Virus record (IMG/VR): IMGVR_UViG_3300010370_000076
Location: 1 to 41,432 of that record
Reading direction: 5' to 3' (one strand)
Length of the DNA stretch: 41,432 nt
DNA from: a virus
Of this stretch, positions 34,665-41,432 are shown one piece after another. How positions within the stretch are numbered: position 1 is the first letter of the stretch; the number at the start of each line of letters is the position of its first letter. The position numbers and the translations under genes were made by a program. A model generated the notes under the pieces. That model did not search any database. It had not been told where the DNA came from and saw nothing but the letters and a program-made list of their open reading frames with translations.

Positions 34665-37600
34665 GGCAGACTTGACTTTATCGATTCAATCTCTCGCTTT
34701 AACGTCTCGTTTTCTTGCTTAAGTTGCTTCAAAGCATCTACAATGTAAGGAATGAGATCGTCTTGATATATTGTCTGAGTAACCATAGATCCGTCTTCTG
34801 CGGTTGCATCTTTGCTTCCTGAAACAAGATTTGGGAATACTTCTTGCATTTCATGTGCAATAAATCCAACTCTCGTTCCGAGCTTCTCTGGTTGGTTGAC
34901 GAAGTTATTGTATTCGTACGTTACTGGGTTGAGGTTGATCAACTTTTCAAGTGATCCCGTAAGAGAAGTGACATTTTTCTTTGTCCTATAGTCCGAAAGG
35001 CTTGGATAAGAGTAAGAATAGACAGCAGCCCATGCAATATTTACTCCCCACTGCAGACCAAGAACGTATGTGTTATCAGCATTAGGTAGTATGCTGTTTG
35101 TGTAGAACACACCTCCCGGATCCATGGTTACCTTTTCTGCACCACCGATATACCAGGAGTGTCCATTTCCTGCTGCGACGCTGTAGTCCATTTTACCTGA
35201 GGACACACCGATTCCCATTACAGTTCCCACTCCGTCATCGTAGAGCCTTAACTTAGAGTTCGCACCTGCGGTGCTACTGTATGTTCCTCCTAGCGATATT
35301 GCATCAGGAGTCGATGTAGAAGCCGGGGTATTCGATCCAATCTGTAGATTTTGAAGCGGATTTGTCGTTCCAATTCCGACCTTACCGGCCACACCATTCT
35401 CTGCAGTTATGACCATTCCTACTGTCGGAGTTGAAGAGCTCCCACCAGTCAAGAATCTCAAGGATTTTCCTGATTCTGATGTGTAACAGCTCAGCTCTGT
35501 ATTTCCTGAAGAAGTAACAGAAAGAGATCCCGCTCTCACAACAGGACCGCTAGGATTATATGTTGCAAAATAATAACCAGAGGTAACATTGTTGCCATCT
35601 TTTGTACCTACACCGTAGGTAAGAACAGAAGCATTATTGTTGTCCCTATAGACGGTCAAGGACGTGCCAGCCACTGCTGAAGTACCAATTCCAACGTCAC
35701 CGCTTCCGCTAATATGAAACAGTGATGTTCCACCTGAGTTCTGTACGTTCACAACAGGAAGGTCTGATCCGTTTGCCACATTGTGGCGAACCAAGAGAGT
35801 TGTGTCAGATCCCGTGGAGGTTCCTTGAACGTGAAGTCTTGCCGCCGTTATCGTTGAAGTTCCTATTCCAACACCCGAGGCATTAATTCTCATTGCTTCA
35901 GTAGTATCAGCTAGCTGAAAAAGATGATTCTGTGCCTTATAAGTGTTTATTGAGGATCCATACTGCTGACCCACAATTAGAGCAGAAGCCAAATTACCAG
36001 TATAGCTGCTTGAAACATAAAGCCTTATGAGAGAAAGCCCTGAATCATTTGTTCCGATTCCGACGCCTCTGCTACCGCTAGCATATAAAATAGGAGAGCC
36101 TGAAGAGTCTTGGACATCTAGTACTCCTACGCCCGCCGCAGAATTTACTCCTGCTCGGACGACCACTGTTGGTGCTGTAGATGATGACGAACCTGAAACG
36201 TAAAGACGAGAACTATAAGAATAAGTTCCGATTCCAACATTACCGCTCGTGTCTATTCTCACTCTTTCAACGTCGCTTGTCGTATTAGTGAAGACGATTG
36301 GTCCACTATCAAGATTCTTGATGAGAAGTTGTCCTTGATACTGAGAGACAAAGGCATTTTGAGTTGCAGAACCGCCTCTATTCAGTTGCAGATATGAGCC
36401 GTCTGAGCTACCGTCGAGAACTACGTAGGAGTTACCCGTCCCATCCGCTCTAAGAGAACCGACTACGTGCAGCTTATTTACAGGATTAGAGGTTCCAACA
36501 CCAACGCTTCCGGCGGAGTTTATCCTCATTAGCTCTGTACCAGACCCCCAGTTGCCGCTATACCACCTGAAGGATCCGTCTCCTTCTGATCCCACGTGCC
36601 AGTTTTGTGTGTTAGTGGAACTATCTCCAAACTGTGCATATCCATACCCGCTACCGGCCGCATGATTGAGCTTTAGTGCGGGGGAAGAGCCTCCGTAGCC
36701 TGAAGAGCCGATGTGCAGTCGAGCATCTGGGACTGCAGTTCCGATACCAACGTTCCCTCCAGAAGTAATTCTCATCTTCTCTGCATTTGCCGTCCCTAGA
36801 ACGAGAGGTTCTGATTGAACTGCGAGAAGAGTCAAAGCTCCAACGCCGTTGCCGCCGTACAAGTTCATGTATGCAGTTCCTGCGTGTGAGAGCCTGATGT
36901 CCGGAATTCCGTTGCTTTTACTCACATCGAGTGCAGCTCCAGGCGATGTGTTTCCGATACCTATTTTTCCATCACGAGTAATGCGCAGTCTCTCTGTAAG
37001 TGATGTACTTGACGTGCTCGATCGAGTAGAGACAGCCAGGTCACCTGTTGTATTCCCTGAGCCATCGTAGAGCAATCCTTTTATAGCGGCGAAGCCAACA
37101 GAATTTGCGTTGTCTCCCTGATAGTTGGTGAAAAGGATGCCACCGCCCGAACCCTGCGTGTTATCGTTGTGACTTATTCGAATGAAGCTTCCCCTGTCAC
37201 CCGCATCCGTTATGGCTGCAGTAGTCTGACCATTTCCGAAAACATGCAGCTTGCTCCTCACGGCCGTTGTGCCGATTCCTACGTTTTGTGAAGCATTAAT
37301 TCTCATGGCTTCGACGCCGCCCGTGTCGAACGCCATATTGCTCGCCACCAGACCACCCCAGATTCTCCACATCGATTGCAGGTCATCAAGCTCGTCTCTA
37401 TAGAGGCTTGACAATTCATTGGTGGACGCACCGCCTGGGGCTTCGGTATTTCCTCCCACCAAGTAAACCTTGGACCCGTAGTCTGCTCCCGCTTGCTCAA
37501 ATTTTACTCTTAGATCAGCGAAGTTTGTCGTTTGGTATACGTTGAGTTTGTAAGAAGAATCGTGAGAAGTCGATCCAATTCCAACACTTCCTGTCGCATA

Positions 37601-38863
37601 GACAAAAGCAGATGATGGTGAAGACCAGTATTCAGGAGATGACCCGCCGCCCGAAGCAGTAGACGAAATTGTCACTGAACCATTTGAACCTGTCGTGATC
37701 GTGACGTTACTGCCTGCTACAAGATATGATGAACCATCAGTTAGCTTCGTAAGAGAACCACTTAGACCACTACCACTTACGAATATTATTGAGTTTCCTT
37801 GATAGTCTTTGATGTCAAGAAGCGCGCCCGTAGGTGAAGAGACGCCTGATTTATAGACTATTCCCTGATCTGTTGCTGTTGAGGATCCTGAGACTAGAAA
37901 TCTTGCTGTATTTGCAACAAACCCGAGGTTCCCGCCAGCAAGAATGTTGCCGTTACTGTCGATTATTAGGCGCTGTGTAGTTCCGTCGCCTCCATAAAAA
38001 GTGTGCTGCAGAGACGTGTATGTGCTGGTTGCAACCCCAAAGACGTTTGGTTCTCCTACCTTAATTCCAAATGAAGATCCTGCATATGTTCCCGATACAT
38101 GAAACAGGGCACTTGGCCTATTTGTACCTATACCTACACGCCCTCCGATCGTCGCGCGGGTGCCCGACACGAAGAGAATTGATGTTCCTGAAGAATTCTG
38201 AACATCAAGTAGACCAACATTACCCGTAGGAGAAATAACTCCTCCCTTTATTACAGCGGTAGGTTGAGATGCAGTCGAAGACCCTGAAACATAAAGGCGT
38301 CCTGTTGCTGAATTAGTACCTATTCCAACATTAGACCCGTCGTCGCTCACGATGCTGTTGCCAATCGTGCCTGCAGCAGTAAATTTAGAGACAAATCCTG
38401 AAGTTCCGCTTCCGCCCACGCCGCCGCCTGCGCCAGAAAATTGCGTCCAAGACATTGCAGTGACGTCCACAGATATTTCTCCCGTGGTCGACATTATGTA
38501 AATTTTTCCTGAATTAGTGCTGCCTTCTTCGACGTACGTAGTTGCACCGCAGCTTATTGTTCCTGATCTTGCATCAGATGCTCTAGTAAGAACATAGCTG
38601 TTCTCCGTCACTTCATAGAAGTAAATTCCATTTTCGCTCCCAGAGCTTTGATCTTTTAGGAGGACTCTATCTTCGTCTGAGAGCGTCACGTCGTCTATAA
38701 CAAGTGGAGTCGAACCCGCGAGGGCGACGCTGGTGGTCGAAGCAGCTCTTACAGACTTCTTCCAGTCTAGTGTTTCGTCAACTATAACCTCTAGCAGTTC
38801 AGTTTTTGGTTGAACTCTATAATACGAGTAGGTTTTCCTATATCTTTGAGAATCTCTAGACAT
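34661..38863 (-). CDS. Tail fibre with C-terminal intramolecular chaperone (Peptidase S74) (1400 aa)
   Basis: Residues about 40-140 match the tail-fibre entry domain (DRVLLKDQSSGSENGIYFYE). The long shaft is built of repeated VGIGT..(P/S)...LHVSGS units, typical of trimeric beta-structured fibres. The C-terminal 115 residues are the S74 chaperone, with LSDYRTKKNV holding the auto-cleavage Ser and Lys, later TRVGFIAHEMQEVFP, and a terminal coiled coil (LKQLKQENETLKREIESIKS). The chaperone trimerises the fibre and cuts itself off. The fibre probably determines host binding. By far the largest gene in the window, on the minus strand. Confidence 0.95.
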   Translation of the reverse strand: MSRDSQRYRKTYSYYRVQPKTELLEVIVDETLDWKKSVRAASTTSVALAGSTPLVIDDVTLSDEDRVLLKDQSSGSENGIYFYEVTENSYVLTRASDARSGTISCGATTYVEEGSTNSGKIYIMSTTGEISVDVTAMSWTQFSGAGGGVGGSGTSGFVSKFTAAGTIGNSIVSDDGSNVGIGTNSATGRLYVSGSSTASQPTAVIKGGVISPTGNVGLLDVQNSSGTSILFVSGTRATIGGRVGIGTNRPSALFHVSGTYAGSSFGIKVGEPNVFGVATSTYTSLQHTFYGGDGTTQRLIIDSNGNILAGGNLGFVANTARFLVSGSSTATDQGIVYKSGVSSPTGALLDIKDYQGNSIIFVSGSGLSGSLTKLTDGSSYLVAGSNVTITTGSNGSVTISSTASGGGSSPEYWSSPSSAFVYATGSVGIGSTSHDSSYKLNVYQTTNFADLRVKFEQAGADYGSKVYLVGGNTEAPGGASTNELSSLYRDELDDLQSMWRIWGGLVASNMAFDTGGVEAMRINASQNVGIGTTAVRSKLHVFGNGQTTAAITDAGDRGSFIRISHNDNTQGSGGGILFTNYQGDNANSVGFAAIKGLLYDGSGNTTGDLAVSTRSSTSSTSLTERLRITRDGKIGIGNTSPGAALDVSKSNGIPDIRLSHAGTAYMNLYGGNGVGALTLLAVQSEPLVLGTANAEKMRITSGGNVGIGTAVPDARLHIGSSGYGGSSPALKLNHAAGSGYGYAQFGDSSTNTQNWHVGSEGDGSFRWYSGNWGSGTELMRINSAGSVGVGTSNPVNKLHVVGSLRADGTGNSYVVLDGSSDGSYLQLNRGGSATQNAFVSQYQGQLLIKNLDSGPIVFTNTTSDVERVRIDTSGNVGIGTYSYSSRLYVSGSSSSTAPTVVVRAGVNSAAGVGVLDVQDSSGSPILYASGSRGVGIGTNDSGLSLIRLYVSSSYTGNLASALIVGQQYGSSINTYKAQNHLFQLADTTEAMRINASGVGIGTSTITAARLHVQGTSTGSDTTLLVRHNVANGSDLPVVNVQNSGGTSLFHISGSGDVGIGTSAVAGTSLTVYRDNNNASVLTYGVGTKDGNNVTSGYYFATYNPSGPVVRAGSLSVTSSGNTELSCYTSESGKSLRFLTGGSSSTPTVGMVITAENGVAGKVGIGTTNPLQNLQIGSNTPASTSTPDAISLGGTYSSTAGANSKLRLYDDGVGTVMGIGVSSGKMDYSVAAGNGHSWYIGGAEKVTMDPGGVFYTNSILPNADNTYVLGLQWGVNIAWAAVYSYSYPSLSDYRTKKNVTSLTGSLEKLINLNPVTYEYNNFVNQPEKLGTRVGFIAHEMQEVFPNLVSGSKDATAEDGSMVTQTIYQDDLIPYIVDALKQLKQENETLKREIESIKSSLP

Positions 38864-38902
38864 TTTTCTTTTCTTTCGTCTTTAATTACACTGAAGTTAT
38901 TT

Positions 38903-38931
38903 TGTATACACTTGCTGCGTACTGTTATAAA
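38903..38931 (+). promoter_or_regulatory. Variant phage promoter TGTATA-17-TATAAA
   Basis: TGTATA (38903-38908), 17 bases, TATAAA (38926-38931), one base away from the TGTAAA form. The TATAAATA text also resembles a T4 late promoter. The leader to 38986 contains AGGAG. Confidence 0.5.
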
Positions 38932-38985
38932 TAAGATTCGCGGACAGAAATTTAACTATCTTTGCCGCATAGGAGAAAAAAGATT

Positions 38986-39240
38986 ATGAAGTCATTTACA
39001 GGTTTATTCTTACTCGTTGCAGCTTTTGCTCTTGTTGGATGCGAGAAGAAGGTTGAAGTTCAGGTTGTTGATGCAGCAGTCGTAGAAGCAGTCGACGCAG
39101 GTGTTGTCGCTCCCGCTTGCTGCGAGGCTGATGGCGCGCCTGCCGTTGCTCCGCTTACTGCTCCAACTGCAGCCCCGGCTGAAACTGTCAACACTCCCGC
39201 GGCTCCGGTTGTTGTTCCGACAACGACGATCAAGAAGTGA
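38986..39240 (+). CDS. Ala/Pro-rich lipoprotein (84 aa)
   Basis: Signal MKSFTGLFLLVAAFALVGC with lipobox LVGC and Cys19 as the lipidated residue. The mature part is Ala/Val/Pro-rich (ADGAPAVAPLTAPTAAPAET), a flexible spacer, and ends in KK. TAGGAG lies upstream of the ATG. As an envelope lipoprotein near the tail-fibre gene it might block superinfection or act in lysis; both are guesses. Confidence 0.7.
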   Translation: MKSFTGLFLLVAAFALVGCEKKVEVQVVDAAVVEAVDAGVVAPACCEADGAPAVAPLTAPTAAPAETVNTPAAPVVVPTTTIKK

Positions 39241-39310
39241 CCCACCAGGCCAGCAGTTTGAGGGAACGCCTCCGGGAGGAGTGGGATTCGATGCCCACTT
39301 GGGCCTCCAG

Positions 39311-39757
39311 ATGACCGATAGAAAAATAATCGATTCCTTCACATTGGCATCAGGGTACGCTTTTCTGTCCAATTTCCATCCTTCAACCATATGGATAGAC
39401 GGGAAGAGTTATCCCACAGTGGAACATGCCTATCAGGCTCACAAGACCCTCAATGAGGAATCTCGAGAGCTGATTCGAAAAGCCAAGGATCCTGCCATCG
39501 CCAAAAAGCTTGGGAGAGGTGTGGAGATGCGCCCTGATTGGGATTTGGTGAAGGAGGGGTTGATGCGGGACTTCATCCAAAAGAAGTTTGAATCACCGTT
39601 CCTGGCTGACCTGCTCTTGAAGACAGGCGATGCCGAATTGGTGCATAACAACAATTGGAATGATCGTGTGTGGGGCGTGTGTAGAGGTTCCGGACAGAAT
39701 CTCCTCGGAAAGATCCTGATGGAGGTTCGTCAGGAGTTGAAGAACTCCTCCAGTTGA
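39311..39757 (+). CDS. NADAR-domain protein (148 aa)
   Basis: FLSNF (18-22), TVEHAYQAHK (36-45), NNNWNDRVWG (113-122) and GQNLLGKILMEVR (129-141) are the landmarks of the NADAR/YbiA family (DUF1768). Known members are N-glycosidases acting on riboflavin-pathway intermediates or on ADP-ribose conjugates, including removal of ADP-ribose from nucleic acids and counter-defence. The ATG has a weak ribosome-binding site; in-frame GTG 39281 is an alternative. The last 28 bases overlap the patatin gene on the other strand. Confidence 0.85.
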   Translation: MTDRKIIDSFTLASGYAFLSNFHPSTIWIDGKSYPTVEHAYQAHKTLNEESRELIRKAKDPAIAKKLGRGVEMRPDWDLVKEGLMRDFIQKKFESPFLADLLLKTGDAELVHNNNWNDRVWGVCRGSGQNLLGKILMEVRQELKNSSS

Positions 39758-40800
39758 TCGTGCATCTTCTCAGCCTCATCGTATCCCGCCTTAAGTAAGA
39801 CCTGTACATAAGGTTGAAATATCAAAAGAAAAGAAAGCGAAGATATCCAGTTAGTTGGGAACAGTTCCCACGCAATTTCTTTCTGTACGCTACCAGCTAG
39901 TGCATCTAGAGAAGTCGAGGGCCTTACCACAAGAAGGTCTAGCTTTCTGTACTTTCCATATGATTCTGTGCCAAGGGTGTCGAGGAAGTCGTTGATTGCC
40001 TTTGCCTTCGCGACATCTTGCATGATTTGATTGACAGTAAGAGCTTCAAACATGCGTGACGTCTGCGTGAGCATTGTAGGCTCGCTCGTCCACTCCTGTT
40101 TCACGTCTGGTTCGGGCAGGGTAAGCACCAGAATTTTTACTCGAGGATCACTTGACGTGTCTGGATTTGACGATCTGTCTTCATAAAAAGACATGAGAAT
40201 GGGGGCTATGGGCGTATTTTCACACAAACCGCCGTCGACGTGCCATCCGCCGTCATCCAGCTGTTGCGATCTAAAGGCAATTGGTACAGCTCCTGAAGCC
40301 ACGGCGTGTTCTCCACTTAATTCCTGCTTCTTTGTAATCCACGCAGGAGAATCGTACGTTTTGTTGTCCTTCGAGTCGACCCACATGTGAAGCCGCTTCG
40401 TGGTAAGTTCAGTCGTCGCGAGGACGTTTGCTGTGACAACACCCTCGTCTATATTTTTCCTATATTGTTCCAGATTAAGATTTTTATTCACAAATTCTAG
40501 CAGCGGAGAATTATCGAGTACTGAATAGAATCTTAGATGGAATATGTCACTCCATGGAACCTTTGCGACCTGTCCAAAACTTATTTTGTTCCACGGATCC
40601 ACAATTGCATCAGGCAGCTTCTTTTCATCGTGAGCTGCAGCACAATAAACTAGACCATTGAGAGCCCCAATAGAAGCTCCCGAAACTGTTTCAAATTTAT
40701 GCCCCCATCTCTCTGCTATGTACTTTAGGAACCCAGCCTCCCAGGCTCCTTTTACGCCTCCCCCAGAAAGAACTAATGCAAACTTCTTGTTATCTTTCAT
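39730..40800 (-). CDS. Patatin-like phospholipase (356 aa)
   Basis: GGGVKG at residues 13-18 forms the oxyanion hole, GASIG at 41-45 holds the nucleophile Ser43, and DGG at 189-191 supplies the catalytic Asp. No signal peptide is seen, so it acts in the cytoplasm or reaches membranes with the lysis machinery. A C-terminal hydrophobic stretch (SSLSFLLIFQPYVQVLL) may bind membrane. Phage patatins are known but rare; lipid breakdown at lysis or acting as a toxin-like effector is possible. GGAG precedes the ATG. Confidence 0.9.
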   Translation of the reverse strand: MKDNKKFALVLSGGGVKGAWEAGFLKYIAERWGHKFETVSGASIGALNGLVYCAAAHDEKKLPDAIVDPWNKISFGQVAKVPWSDIFHLRFYSVLDNSPLLEFVNKNLNLEQYRKNIDEGVVTANVLATTELTTKRLHMWVDSKDNKTYDSPAWITKKQELSGEHAVASGAVPIAFRSQQLDDGGWHVDGGLCENTPIAPILMSFYEDRSSNPDTSSDPRVKILVLTLPEPDVKQEWTSEPTMLTQTSRMFEALTVNQIMQDVAKAKAINDFLDTLGTESYGKYRKLDLLVVRPSTSLDALAGSVQKEIAWELFPTNWISSLSFLLIFQPYVQVLLKAGYDEAEKMHDQLEEFFNS

Positions 40801-40934
40801 GGTGACGATCTCCGATCTTATGATTACTTATGAAAGGTAGAAAATTTGATTCAACAAACATTCAATCAAGAAAATTTTACCACTTTGTCAAAAGTATCTT
40901 AAATTAATGTAGATGTAGAAGTTAGGAGGTCAGT

Positions 40935-41321
40935 ATGTCCAGCGATCTGAAGCAAGTCATCCTTGTGCGTCAAGATCTGAAAATGAAAAAATCCCAGGTT
41001 GCATCACTGGTTGCAAAGGCTTCTACAGAGTTTTTTCTGGTTAATGATGAATCTGAACGGGGAGATACCCTATCGGTTCGTCTCACACCAGAAGAGACTG
41101 ACTGGATTAATAGCGGCTCTATCAGGGTGGTCCTCGGCGTAGGTTCTGAGACAACTCTTAAAAGTCTTACTTTTAAAGCCGAACTTGCAGGACTTCAATG
41201 CTACCCCGTGGAAGGAAAAATGTTTGGAGAAGAAGGCTATGCAGAGACGCTTTGCGTGGCAATTGGACCCGACGAATCGCGAAAGATCGATGAGATAACT
41301 CGTAACTTAAAGTTGTTGTAA
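40935..41321 (+). CDS. pth2: Peptidyl-tRNA hydrolase 2 family protein (128 aa)
   Basis: KQVILVRQDLKMKKSQVASL opens as in Pth2 (strand then basic loop then helix), and CVAIGPDESRKIDEITRNLK closes with the family's GPD...ID.iT..LKL end. These enzymes release peptides from peptidyl-tRNA stuck after abortive translation. Pth2 is typical of archaea and eukaryotes; bacteria normally use the unrelated Pth1, so a phage copy is notable. TTAGGAGGTCAGT gives a strong ribosome-binding site. The gene lies just before a tRNA gene. Confidence 0.8.
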   Translation: MSSDLKQVILVRQDLKMKKSQVASLVAKASTEFFLVNDESERGDTLSVRLTPEETDWINSGSIRVVLGVGSETTLKSLTFKAELAGLQCYPVEGKMFGEEGYAETLCVAIGPDESRKIDEITRNLKLL

Positions 41322-41345
41322 AGTTAGCTCAGTATAGGGTAAGTT
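41317..41345 (+). promoter_or_regulatory. Phage promoter TGTAAA-17-TAAGTT before tRNA-Leu
   Basis: TGTAAA (41317-41322), overlapping the Pth2 stop, 17 bases, TAAGTT (41340-41345). The start of transcription falls about 6 bases before the tRNA. Confidence 0.65.
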
Positions 41346-41357
41346 AATATCATCAAG

Positions 41358-41432
41358 GCCGCTCTGGTGGAACTGGCATACACTCCGGATTCAAATCCCG
41401 GCGCCGAAAGGCATGTGGGTTCAACTCCCACG
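41358..41432 (+). tRNA. tRNA-Leu (CAA), cut by the window end
   Basis: Acceptor 5-prime strand GCCGCTC, anticodon loop TTCAAAT (anticodon CAA) between CCGGA and CCCGG, with one mismatch at the base of the loop. A long variable arm (GCCGAAAGGC) marks a class II tRNA, and the T-arm GTGGG-TTCAACT-CCCAC is complete. The 3-prime acceptor strand lies beyond the window. Confidence 0.85.

Noticed and set aside
1-41432. CRISPR array, insertion sequence or integrase/attachment site
   Set aside because: No regularly spaced repeats, no transposase- or integrase-like protein and no terminal inverted repeats were seen; the tail-fibre repeats are protein-level shaft repeats.

Overview
The window is a gene-dense piece of a large tailed-phage (caudovirus) genome. 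About 90 mostly small genes, short intergenic gaps, many four-base stop/start overlaps, six tRNA genes, a tail fibre with a C-terminal intramolecular chaperone, two peptidoglycan-degrading enzymes, an ATP-dependent DNA ligase, a sigma factor and a MazG-like protein all point to a lytic phage with its own transcription and translation aids. Several proteins carry signal peptides or lipoboxes, which suggests a Gram-negative host. The formylglycine-generating-enzyme-like protein looks like versions I associate with Myxococcota or Bdellovibrionota, but the host cannot be fixed from this sequence alone.

Layout. 1-4230: GC-rich block of tiny coupled genes, many starting with GTG or TTG, including two proteins with a shared N-terminal MKI-type leader. 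4230-8060: lower-GC block with small beta-rich proteins, a secreted metzincin-like protease (minus strand) and a MazG-like protein. 8065-10076: MoxR-type AAA+ ATPase, HExxH protein and a basic protein, closed by a terminator. 10341-18065: small unknown and membrane proteins, a secreted alpha/beta hydrolase, tRNA-Tyr and tRNA-Ser, and a glycoside hydrolase family 5-like lipoprotein. 18110-23883: unknown proteins, a nucleotidyltransferase-like protein, a run of small SH3/KOW-like proteins and two more MKI-leader proteins. 23919-24728: tRNA-Asn, tRNA-Ser, tRNA-Lys and an FmdB zinc ribbon. 24725-25432 (minus): endolysin. 25586-28462: deaminase, receiver-like protein and a sigma-factor operon. 28557-34664: transglycosylase-like protein, DNA ligase, FGE-like protein, DUF2201/VWA partner for the MoxR ATPase, and a glycosyltransferase. 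34661-38863 (minus): tail fibre. 38986-41432: lipoprotein, NADAR protein, patatin-like lipase (minus), peptidyl-tRNA hydrolase 2 and a tRNA-Leu cut by the window end.

The most striking system is transcriptional. About twenty sites share the form TGYAAA, exactly 17 bases (one has 18), then TANNNT. At thirteen of these sites the start codon begins only 6 or 7 bases after the -10 hexamer, so the messages are predicted to be leaderless. The phage sigma factor (26790-27608) ends after region 4.1 and lacks the helix-turn-helix that normally reads the -35 box. A separate small gene two positions downstream (27814-28098) carries a helix-turn-helix that looks like region 4.2. I infer a split phage sigma factor serving a phage-specific -35 element and firing largely leaderless messages. 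A second recurring signal is a shared N-terminal helix (consensus MKI-x4-LR-x-II-R-E) on five otherwise unrelated proteins. In most of them it is followed by a site resembling the prohead-protease consensus of T4, so it may be a capsid-targeting leader.
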